A stretch of 64,000 nt of DNA from Lachnospiraceae bacterium (GTDB taxonomy: Bacteria; Bacillota; Clostridia; Lachnospirales; Lachnospiraceae): NCBI GenBank assembly GCA_024693135.1, contig JAILLN010000027.1, positions 24,519 through 88,518 on the forward strand. Direction: 5' to 3'. The translations under genes and the position numbers were made by a program. Of the stretch, positions 52,946 to 61,800 are shown piece after piece. The notes below the pieces were generated by a model. That model ran no database searches and was not told where the DNA came from. It saw nothing but the letters and a program-made list of their open reading frames with translations. The stretch's first letter is position 1. Each line of letters opens with the position of its first letter.

Positions 52946-52964
52946 TTTTGCAGGAGGACCGGCA

Positions 52965-53342
52965 ATGGAAAAACGCCGCATAGGATCCAAATATCCAATG
53001 CCTGTATCCCAGAGGGCAAAGATCTTTGCCCCCTTCGATGCCCTGCGCGGTTTTTCCGCCGCCCTTAAGGCCAAAGAGAAGCTCCGTCTTCCCCGACGCA
53101 TCCTGCAGGAGGATAAGCTGAAGGAGCTGGATGAAAAGGCAGCCCTTCTGAAAAAGGGAGATTTTGTCTCCATCCTTTATTATGCTGACGGAGAATACCT
53201 TTCCGCAGAAGGATATCTTACGGCGATCGACCATGTACGCAGGCGGTTTGTCATCGCAGGAAGCGAGATCCGGTTTGACGACATCTATGAGCTGGATAAG
53301 CGTCCCGGCATCCAGGATCCCGCCGGGATGCCTGCAAGATAG
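52965..53342 (+). CDS. YolD-like protein, long form
   Basis: 125 residues. The N-terminus has SQRAKIFAPFDALRGFSAAL, which matches the core of YolD-like proteins and of the small protein at 40608-40802. The C-terminal half (FVSILYYADGEYLSAEG, FVIAGSEIRFDDIYELDK) follows the YolD strand pattern with the conserved FDDIY. Proteins of this family accompany Y-family polymerases. AGGAGG lies 7 bases before the ATG, directly after a LexA box, so damage induction is expected. No polymerase gene is adjacent; copy 2 of the polymerase (46769-48037) is the nearest LexA-controlled partner. Confidence 0.85.
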   Translation: MEKRRIGSKYPMPVSQRAKIFAPFDALRGFSAALKAKEKLRLPRRILQEDKLKELDEKAALLKKGDFVSILYYADGEYLSAEGYLTAIDHVRRRFVIAGSEIRFDDIYELDKRPGIQDPAGMPAR

Positions 53343-53484
53343 CCCCGGGCGCCGCCCCTTTAAGCGGCAAGATCCACCTTTTATTATACGCTTTTCTGCG
53401 GTCTTTTTCACTATAAGATACGGCACCGCCCAAAGGCATCACGGCTAAAGATCCGCCCCGTCCCTTTGGCATGAAAAGGATATC

Positions 53485-53514
53485 TGGAAATCCGCCGCGG
53501 TTCAGGCTTATAAT
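53485..53514 (+). promoter_or_regulatory. Promoter of the serine hydrolase gene
   Basis: TGGAAA (53485-53490), 18-base spacer, perfect TATAAT (53509-53514), 39 bases before the ATG. The remaining 53343-53484 gap shows no other signal. Confidence 0.45.
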
Positions 53515-53553
53515 ATATGGCATCAGACCGAATACTACAGGAGGATGCAAGAC

Positions 53554-54684
53554 ATGAGCAGGTTCAATGCAGAAAAACTCACTCATTATCTGGATTCTTT
53601 GCTGGAGCTTGGGATCCCGTCCGTGGACTGTATCGTATTTCAGGATCACCGGCAGATCTACCGGCACTTAAACGGCACGGCAGACCGGGAAAGAAAAAAA
53701 AGCATACAGCCTGACCAGCGGTACCTGATGTTTTCCATGACCAAGGTGCAGACCATGGTCGCCATCATGCAGCTGGCAGAAAAGGGAAAGGTCTCCTTGG
53801 AAGACGAGGCCGGCCGCTACCTCCCGGCCTACCGCAGCCTGCTTGTCCGGGATGAAAAAGGCCTGAGAAAGCTGACGGAGCCCTTGAAGCTCTGGCATCT
53901 GCTCTCCATGCAGTCCGGGCTTGATTATGACCTGGAGCGTCCCGGCATCCAGCGTGTGCTGAAAGAAAAGGGAAGGAATGCGGCAACCCGTGAGCTGGTG
54001 GATGCCTTTGTGGAGACACCCTTGGATTTTGTGCCGGGCACGCATTTTTGCTACAGCTTAAGCCATGATGTGGTGGGAGCCATCATCGAGGAAGTATCCG
54101 GCATGCGCTTTGGAGAATATTTGAAGAAGCATATCTGGGAGCCTCTCGGCATGCGCAATACCTTTTTTGCCCGGCCGGAAAACGAAGGCCTGGAGCGCCT
54201 GGCGCAGCAGTATATCCAAACTGCGGAAGGGATCGTCCCCATGGAGCAGAGCTGCTGCTACCAGCTTTCGGAAAGCTATGAAAGCGGTGGAGCCGGGCTC
54301 ATCAGCAGCACAGAGGATTACGCAAAGCTGGCCGATGCCCTGGCCTGCGGCGGGGAATCCGCAGACGGGGTACGGATCCTGGGGGAGGCTGCCATCGGGC
54401 AGATCAAGACAAATCTCCTGGGAGAGGCTTCCCTCCGGGAGATCGAGACCGAGATGGGCCGGAAGGGATATGGCTACGGATGCGGCATGCAGGTGCTGAT
54501 GCATCCGGACCAGATCGGTTCTCCGGCACCGGCGGGCATTTTCGGCTGGGACGGTGCGGCGGGAAGCTGCATCCAGATGGATACGGCTTCCAGGACCAGC
54601 CTTGTATATACCCAGCATGTCAGGGACTGCGGGATGGCATACGACACCATCCATCCGGCACTCCGGGATATCGTTTTCCCATGA
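53554..54684 (+). CDS. Serine hydrolase, beta-lactamase class C/PBP4-like
   Basis: 376 residues with the SxxK catalytic motif in FSMTKVQTMVAIM near residue 62, a YSL element (YxN-type) in HFCYSLSHDVVGA, and the GWDG sequence near the C-terminus in place of the third KTG box. It belongs to the class C beta-lactamase/PBP4-like group, which includes D-aminopeptidases and esterases; a true beta-lactamase role is not shown. No signal peptide is visible, so it is probably cytosolic. The start at 53554 is chosen because AGGAGG lies 9 bases upstream; the ATG at 53545 overlaps that site. Confidence 0.88.
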   Translation: MSRFNAEKLTHYLDSLLELGIPSVDCIVFQDHRQIYRHLNGTADRERKKSIQPDQRYLMFSMTKVQTMVAIMQLAEKGKVSLEDEAGRYLPAYRSLLVRDEKGLRKLTEPLKLWHLLSMQSGLDYDLERPGIQRVLKEKGRNAATRELVDAFVETPLDFVPGTHFCYSLSHDVVGAIIEEVSGMRFGEYLKKHIWEPLGMRNTFFARPENEGLERLAQQYIQTAEGIVPMEQSCCYQLSESYESGGAGLISSTEDYAKLADALACGGESADGVRILGEAAIGQIKTNLLGEASLREIETEMGRKGYGYGCGMQVLMHPDQIGSPAPAGIFGWDGAAGSCIQMDTASRTSLVYTQHVRDCGMAYDTIHPALRDIVFP

Positions 54685-54708
54685 CCTGACCGTCTTTTTC
54701 CCACGGAT

Positions 54709-54746
54709 AAAAAATCCGGGCCGCTTTCCCTCTGCCGGCCCGGATT
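54709..54746 (-). terminator. Terminator of the YczE-like gene
   Basis: AATCCGGGCCG (54713-54723) pairs perfectly with CGGCCCGGATT (54736-54746); on the minus strand six T's follow. It lies 62 bases after the YczE-like stop. On the plus strand the T-run is weak. Confidence 0.85.
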
Positions 54747-54751
54747 CCTTC

Positions 54752-54847
54752 TATCATCCCGCTTTAAGTCTTTGATCACAGCTTATCATCCCGCTTTAAG
54801 TCTTTGATCACAGCCTATCATCCCGCTTTAAGTCTTTGATCACAGTC
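54752..54847. repeat. Three tandem 32-bp units at the 3' end of the YczE-like gene
   Basis: Three units of 32 bases (54752-54783, 54784-54815, 54816-54847), nearly identical, beginning TATCATCCCGCTTTAAGTCT. The third encodes the last residues of the YczE-like protein, so the other two are duplications of its 3' end. 32 is not a multiple of three. There are no spacers, so this is not a CRISPR. Confidence 0.9.
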
Positions 54848-55467
54848 CGGACATCCCGGTGCTCCAGCTTTCTCGGCTCAAACCGGATAAGGTTATATAC
54901 CAGCTGCATCACAAGCCCTGCGCCAAATGTGCTGATCAGGGTTCCGATCCCTACCGGACCGCCCAAAAGGACTCCGGCCAGAAGGACAGCCGCCCAGAGC
55001 AGGATCTCCACGATCCCGATGGGGATCCTCGGCATCCTTTTTCCCAGCCCCACAAGCAGGGCATCCCTCGGCCCGCAGCACTGTTCGGCACTCATATAGA
55101 TCCACATGCCGATGGCCATGAATATGAAGCCCGTGATCATTATGCCGGCTCCAAGCCATACATTATGGTTTTCAGGGAGCTTGTTCAGGTAATTAAAAGC
55201 CTGGACGAAATTTCCGGTAAGCAGGGCATCGATGATCGTACCGAAGCCGATCTTCTCCTTCAATGCAATATCCAATAAAAGGATCAGGACCGCCATCAAT
55301 GTCATGGCCACGCCATAATTCAACGGCGTATGGCGTGCGATCCCCATCCCTAAGCAGTCCCATGGTGCAAGCCCGATATTGGCAAATATGGTCAGATGTA
55401 CCCCAAAGGAAAAGACAAGCAGTCCCCCTATGATCCTGAGCCATCCAAAAAAGATCGTCTTTTTCAT
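54808..55467 (-). CDS. YczE/YitT-like membrane protein
   Basis: 219 residues from the chosen start with five hydrophobic helices and the YczE-type features GVHLTIFANIGLAPWDCLGMGI and GGPVGIGTLISTFGAGLV. The family's biochemical role is unknown; B. subtilis YczE is linked to surfactin production, which is not evidence here. The start at 55467 leaves AGGAGG directly before the ATG, so the exact start (55467 or 55485) is uncertain. The C-terminus and stop lie within a triplicated 32-bp unit. Confidence 0.8.
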   Translation of the reverse strand: MKKTIFFGWLRIIGGLLVFSFGVHLTIFANIGLAPWDCLGMGIARHTPLNYGVAMTLMAVLILLLDIALKEKIGFGTIIDALLTGNFVQAFNYLNKLPENHNVWLGAGIMITGFIFMAIGMWIYMSAEQCCGPRDALLVGLGKRMPRIPIGIVEILLWAAVLLAGVLLGGPVGIGTLISTFGAGLVMQLVYNLIRFEPRKLEHRDVRTVIKDLKRDDRL

Positions 55468-55596
55468 CCTCCTGCCACCTTCCATACGGCAAATATAACG
55501 GCCGCCTGAAGGATCATCCCTCTTTCACGCAGACCGCGTATATTGTATTCTCATCATGAAAAAAAGGCAACCCGGCCGCTTCGTCCATTTTCAGCT

Positions 55597-55624
55597 TTTC
55601 ACTGACGCACTTTTGGGTTATCAT
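55597..55624 (+). promoter_or_regulatory. Candidate promoter of the second MATE gene
   Basis: TTTCAC (55597-55602), 16-base spacer, TATCAT (55619-55624), 37 bases before the chosen ATG. It lies within the in-frame extension beginning at 55556 and so argues against that start. Confidence 0.4.
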
Positions 55625-55660
55625 GACAGGAAGACATTTTTTGTAACTACGGAGGATGTT

Positions 55661-57040
55661 ATGACAAAGCAAAAGAATCTGGGACAGATCGATCTCTTAC
55701 ACGGGCCAATCCTAAGATCCATCCTTTTATTTGCGCTCCCGATCTTCATATCCATGCTGTTCCAGCAGCTGTACAATGCGGCAGATACGGCCATCGTGGG
55801 AAATGTATTGGGAGAAGAATCCCTTGCGGCCATCGGCTCCGTATCCTCTGTTTTTGACCTGATCATTCATTTTGCCACAGGGCTCTGCAGCGGATTCGGG
55901 ATCGTCATCGCCAGGGCTTATGGCTCCGGCAAAAAGGAATTTCTCAAAAAAGCCGTGGCCGGCTCCCTTATTACCGGCCTTATCTCCGTAGCCGTCCTGA
56001 CGCTTGCGGGGCTTTTCGGACTCCGTCCCCTTTTAAGCCTGATCCATACTCCCGCGGAGATCTTTGAAGAATCCTATTCTTATATCCGGATCATCAGTCT
56101 CTTTCTCTTTGTGACCTTTCTCTACAACCTGCTTTCCGGCATGCTCCGTTCCATCGGAAATTCCGTGATGCCGCTGGTATTCCTGATCATCTCTTCCGTG
56201 ATGAACGTGATCCTGGATTATCTTTTCATCGCCCGGTTTCATGCCGGGGTCAGGGGAGCGGCCATAGCTACCGTGATCTCCCAAGCCTTTTCCGCGGTCC
56301 TCTGCGCCATCTATCTTTTCAGCCGGGTAAAGCTTCTGATCCCGGAAGCCGGACATTTTAAGGTCGAGCCCAGGATCATTGGCGAGCTTGCAGGGCAGGG
56401 CTTTGCCATGGCGATGATGAGCTGTCTTGTCAGCATAAGCTCCGTCATCCTCCAATCCGGGATCAATGGGCTGGGGACGCAGATCATTGCCGCCCATGTT
56501 GCCGCAAGAAAGATCTTCAGCCTGTCTGCCCTTCCGTTTGTGGCCATACCCGGGGCTGTATCCGTATTCATCTCGCAAAACAGAGGTGCCGGACAGGGGA
56601 ATCGGATCCTCAAAGCCATGAAAGACAGTTATCTCTTTTTTGCCGGCGCCGCGGCTCTGATGACGGTGCTCCTCTTGAATCTGGCGCCGGCTCTGGTCGC
56701 CCTGATCTCAGGCTCCCATAACCCGGTGATCCTGGAAAACGGATCCCGATATCTGTATGTCCTGGGTCCCTTTCTTTTTCTGCTGGGGATCATCAACGTG
56801 ACGCGGTCCTCCCTCCAGGGGATCGGATATAAGCTGGTCGCTGTCATTTCCAGCCTGATCGAGCTTGCAGGCAAGATCCTTTTTGTCCTCCTGCTCATTC
56901 CGCGCTACGGTTATCCTGCCGTCATTTTCTGCGAGCCCGTCATATGGGTCTTTATGGCGGCAGAGCTTGTCTGGGCTTTTTATACAAACGATTACATCAA
57001 AGGCGCCATCCGGCAGAGCATCGAAGGCCGTAATGACTGA
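55661..57040 (+). CDS. MATE-family multidrug/metabolite exporter, copy 2
   Basis: 459 residues, about 12 transmembrane helices, with NLGQIDLLHGPILRSILLF at the start and FQQLYNAADTAIVGNVLG, the typical first-helix MATE signature. It is more similar in layout to DinF/NorM-type members than to the copy at 33557-34906. ACGGAGG lies 6 bases before the chosen ATG; the ATG at 55556 would add a 35-residue polar extension. The substrate is unknown. It converges on the phosphatase gene with only 11 bases between stops. Confidence 0.9.
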   Translation: MTKQKNLGQIDLLHGPILRSILLFALPIFISMLFQQLYNAADTAIVGNVLGEESLAAIGSVSSVFDLIIHFATGLCSGFGIVIARAYGSGKKEFLKKAVAGSLITGLISVAVLTLAGLFGLRPLLSLIHTPAEIFEESYSYIRIISLFLFVTFLYNLLSGMLRSIGNSVMPLVFLIISSVMNVILDYLFIARFHAGVRGAAIATVISQAFSAVLCAIYLFSRVKLLIPEAGHFKVEPRIIGELAGQGFAMAMMSCLVSISSVILQSGINGLGTQIIAAHVAARKIFSLSALPFVAIPGAVSVFISQNRGAGQGNRILKAMKDSYLFFAGAAALMTVLLLNLAPALVALISGSHNPVILENGSRYLYVLGPFLFLLGIINVTRSSLQGIGYKLVAVISSLIELAGKILFVLLLIPRYGYPAVIFCEPVIWVFMAAELVWAFYTNDYIKGAIRQSIEGRND

Positions 57041-57051
57041 CCCGGAGTGCG

Positions 57052-58823
57052 CTATGGGCGTATCTCCTGCTGTTTTTTATAATCCAGGCAGAGCATGGTG
57101 ATATCATCAAACTGCTCTGCTTCTCCCACGAAGGCGCCGATATCGCTGCTGATCCCCTCCAGGATCTCCCTCGGCGTCTTTTGGCTGATCTTATTGAGGG
57201 CATGGATGAGGCGGTCCGGTCCGTAGAGTTTATTTTGAAGATCTGTCGCCTCCTTTACGCCGTCCGTATAAAGAAAGACCGCATCCCCGTTTGACAGCAC
57301 CGTCTTGAAATCCGTATATTCCTTCCCCGGGATCAGGCCGAGTGCCAGGTCCGGCTTTTCTCCCTGATCCAGGAATGAAAAAATCCCCTCCCTTCGGAGA
57401 GCAGGGGCTTCATGGCCTCCATTCGCATAGGACAGCTCCCCGCTTTTCAGGTCCAAAATCCCAAGCCACATCGTAACAAACATGCAGGCAGCATTGTCCC
57501 TGCATAGCTGTTCATTTACGGAAGACAAGATGTCCGCCGGCGATCCTCCCTCCTGTGCGCGGTAATCGACCAGCTTCTTTGCCGACATCATAAAGAGCGC
57601 CGCCGGCACTCCCTTTCCGGATACGTCGGCGATCAGAAACACCAGCCGCTCCTCTCCGATCAGGAGGAAATCGTAGAAATCCCCTCCTACCTCCTTTGCC
57701 GGGATCATATCAGCATAGATATCAAACTCATCTCTTTCCGGAAATGGAGGAAATACGGACGGAAGCACCGAAGACTGAATCTGATACGCCATGCCCAGCT
57801 CTGTGCTCACCCTCTCCTGCTCCCTGGCAAGCCCTGCGACCCTCTCCGTGTATCCTTCCATCTCCTGGGCCAGCATGGAGAATGCCTCCGCAAAGGTGCC
57901 GATCTCATTTTTCGACCGGATCACCGAAAGCCTCTCCCTCACTTTTGGGGCATCCTTATCGATGTGATAGGCCTTTACGCTTCTTTCGATCAGCGCCATG
58001 GGCTTGATCACCGTAAAATACAGGAAGAGCAAAATGACCAGCGCCGAAAGCCCCATCAGGACAAGGGACTTCATCCGAAAGCCCGATATAAAGTTCAGAT
58101 GATCGTATACCTCACTTCTCCGGAAGGAATTGCAGAGCAGAAGAGTGCCGTATTTTCCCCCATAGTCCACTGCATCATAAAAGCCAAAATCATCCTCCCT
58201 TGAATAATGCCCCCAGATCCATGGGATCCCCATGCTGCTTACTGTCTCGTCATAATTCCCCCATTCCTTCCTCTCCTCCACGAGATCCCTGTATTCCCCC
58301 AGACGAAAATAACCATCCGCATTTTTTTCGGCATCAAAAAGGATCATGGCAGAGTCCCCCGGTGAGGACACGATCAGAAACAGGTCGTCCAGATTATGCT
58401 CCTTATATGCGTACGCATACAGCCTGTCTAACATTGAATAGCAGATTTTGGCATATTCATATTGCATGGATTCCGGGAGGGACTCTGCTTGTTCCACCGT
58501 CATGGCGGCCAGGCGGACCCCATATTCCTTCTCAAAATCTGCCGGCAGCTTCGTCTCCATATCCTTAGACAGTTCCTTTGCATGTTCGATCCAATAATCC
58601 ACAAGCCAGGGCAGAGCCTGGTATTGTTCCATTGCCTTGATCACATCCCTCATATGGGAATCATTTCGGTCATGGATCGTCTTCAGGTAGCTGGAGAAGG
58701 AAGAGGCCGTGACGATATTGCCCATGATCACCGTTACCAGCAGAAACAGCAGGGTAAGGATCCCCCCCCCATCTGGATCAGGATTCCATGCCTGTTCGGT
58801 TTGTCCTTTTCAGCAGCCTTCAT
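57052..58823 (-). CDS. PP2C/SpoIIE-type phosphatase with HAMP domain, frame broken at a G9 tract
   Basis: Dephosphorylates serine/threonine in a partner-switching pathway. The intact part has an extracytoplasmic sensor (about residues 30-245), a transmembrane helix, a HAMP-like linker and a SpoIIE phosphatase domain (GGDFYDFLL, IADVSGKGVP, LYTDGVKEA, FDDITML). Reading from ATG 58823 gives MKAAEKDKPNRHGILIQMGG, then the frame breaks at the G9 run (58762-58770): with one G more (or two fewer) it would continue LTLLFLLVTVIMGN into the main frame (57052-58731) and supply the missing first helix. The ATG overlaps the stop of the upstream DUF5107 gene. Either an error, a mutation, or slipped-strand phase variation is possible. 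Confidence 0.8.
58762..58770. repeat. G9 homopolymer in the phosphatase gene
   Basis: Nine C's on the plus strand (G's in the coding sense) at codon 18-20 of the reconstructed gene. A change to 10 or 7 G's would restore a complete reading frame with an N-terminal transmembrane helix. Confidence 0.9.
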
Positions 58824-61800
58824 TCCCACTATTCCTTTCATCCCGGCATCCGGTCATCATGCGGCATTTTTTCTCCAGCGCCATTTTCCGGTAGAGCATG
58901 GCATTCTGATGGCAGCTGTCGATCCTGAGCACCTCGTCAAAATACTTCACGGCTTTATCCTGCCTCCCAAGCCCCAGATTTCCAAGTCCCATCAGATAAT
59001 AGCAGTGCGCCCGGTTTCGATCATCCATATCCGCATCAAATACGGACATGTCCGGCATGGATACCGCAAAGTAGTCCATTTTGAAGCGGTCACGCAGATG
59101 CTGCTCGCCATAATCGATCAGCTTGTAAAACCTTGCATTTGCCTCAGCCTGTTTCCCCAGCTTTTCTTTTGCAAGCCCCTGGTACAGGATCATGTCTGCA
59201 GGCTGGTCGTAATAATACATCATCCCGGCCGGCTCCATTACCCCAAGGGTCGCCTTTTCAAAGCATTCCCGCGCCTCGGCGGTCTTCCCCAGTTTTTCTT
59301 TTGCAAGCCCCAAGGTATAATAAAGATGATTGTCCTTTGTGCCTTCAAGCCTTCCCTCTCCAAGGTTTTCCGGATAGGAAAGGGCTGTCCCCAGCAGCTT
59401 CTCTGCCTCCGCCCCGTCTCCTTCATGCAGGGCTTCTCTGGCCTGCTCCAAAAGGGATATCTTAAATTGTGCCGTGATCTTCCCCTCTGCCCCCTCCCAG
59501 GTCTGAAAGTCATGGGAAGCGATGGCATCATAGGCTTCCCGATGCTTCCCAAGCATGTTTAGCAGCGTCACATATTCGGTATAGAGATCATCCCGTTTCC
59601 CGATCAGGCCGATATGCTCCTGAAACAGCGCAAGCCGCTCCTTAAGAGGAACCTGCCTTTTCTGGCAAAGCTGATCCAGCTCCAAAAAGACCCTTGCATC
59701 CGACGGATCCAGCTCAAAGGCCCTCTTCATGCAAGAAAATGCCTTTTCCGGTTCCCCGCATTGATTATAATAAGCGATCGCAAGGTTCCTGAGCAGGGTG
59801 GGATAAGCATCGTCCAGCTCCTTCGATTTTTCCCAGCATGCCACAGCCTCTCCATACTGCAGCTTATCATAATAAAGCTCTCCCAGATAATAATAGGCCT
59901 TTGCCCCGGAAGGATACCGCTCTGTGGCGGAAAGCAGAACCTTAAGATCCTCCAGCTTATTCGGAAAGCAGCAAAACGGCGGGCTCTTTTCTGCCGCCTC
60001 GTATTCCTTCTCCGCTTCCTCCTCTTTCCCGATCCTGTCCAGATAATGCGCTTTATAATAATGGATCATCGGCCATTCCCCCGGAAAAGCCCCGAGGATC
60101 CTGATCGCTTCCTCGTAAAACCCGCTTTCTGCAAAATCCCTTGCCGCCTGCAGGAAGGTCTCCTGAAAATCCCTGCTGAGGCAATGGATCTCATCCATGA
60201 GCGGCGCATCCATCTCATTCAGGAAGGCCCGCGCAAAAAGAGACATATAATCAAAGGGATCGAGCCGGAGATTCCGGGCGATCCATTCCTCCGCCTCCGC
60301 CTTCCTTCCAAGCTTCGCAAGGATCACCGCCTTCAAGCCCCGTGCCTTGATATTATGGGCATTTTTAACCAGTGCTTTTTCCACGAAAGAAAAAGCCTCC
60401 TCCCACTCCCTCCTTCTGGAGGCGATGGCTGCCAGATAGGTATAAGCCATCTCCTGCTGCTCGCTGGTCCAGGCCGCCTTATAGAAGGCATCATAAGCCT
60501 CATCAAACCTTTCCTGGTAAAAGAGGGAAAGCCCAAGGTCATAGAAGGGCTCTCCGTCGTAGGGATTCATGAACATCCCGTTTCCGGTCAGCCTCTTTAT
60601 GGCTCTCCGGAAATAGGGCTCGGATCCCGCGAACTGCCCCCTCCGGAAAAGGAGCAGCCCATATCCGGTATTGATGCGGACATCCTCCGGATCACGCTTC
60701 AGCCCCTCCAGATAATAGGGATCCGGAAGCCAGGTCGCATGCCGATACTGCTCGATATGCTGTGCCGTGAGGTAAAGCTCTTCATTGGTCCTCATATCCC
60801 GGGGCTCTAAAGGTGCCTTTGCCGGCTCTGCAAGCTCCGGGATCCCCTGGTCTTCCGGCTGATAGGAAACCAGCTCCCTGCCCTCTGATGAGACAGACAC
60901 CTTCACCTGATGCGGATCCCCGGCGGTAAGAGGAAGCTCCTTTTCATAGATATCCACCGGGGAAAGCAGGGTCTCTTCGGCATAGATCTCCCTTCCGCCA
61001 CAGGAGACAGAGATCCTCGCCTTCTCATATCTCTGCGTCGCATAGACACATACATAGATCCCCTTCTCCCGCACCTCCATATTCAGCACCGCATGTATGC
61101 TGGCATTTTTCACCAGGCCTGCCGCTTTATAGGGCATGAAGTATTGGTAGAAGGTCTTTTCCTCAAAGGGCTTCAGCCAGCTGAAATCCGGTTGGTTATC
61201 ACAATATACGCCGGTCATCAGCTCGATATAAGGCCCGTCCTCATCCGTCAGATTTCTGTCCCAGGCCCGGCCAAAATCGCCGCAGCCCCAGGTCCACTGC
61301 TTCTTGCCCGGAGATACGTGATGATCCGCCACATGCAGGAGGCCGGCCTTTTTTTGATGATCATAGCCGCCCACAAAATCATATTCCGACTTTTCCGCCA
61401 TGTAGGATGTGGGCACAGGGATATTCTTATACCGGGAGATATCCACTCCTTCGCTGTAATCGTGCTTATAATACTCCCCCGTCGCGATGGGAAAGCGGGA
61501 CACTGCACGTTTCCCGTGGTCATAGACGCTGTGCACGTCCGGAGGAAAGACCGACTGCGTATGATCGTTGACCGAAACCGCAGGATTGGCCCACCACAGG
61601 AAGGTCTGCGGCAGGGGCGTCCGGTTGTATAGCTGCCCTTTGATCTCGATATAGGCCCTGTCCGGATAAAGCGTGAAGAATGTGACCTCCTTTGTGCCAT
61701 ACATCTGGTCCGTATCGCCGATAAGCAGAGATTTGCTGCCATCCTTATGCTCGATGATCTTATGGTCCACCGGGCAATACGTCGTAGGCCGGTGATGCTG

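Noticed and set aside
54752..54847. Three near-identical 32-bp units resembling a CRISPR array
   Set aside because: The units are directly adjacent without spacers, one of them is coding, and no cas gene is present.
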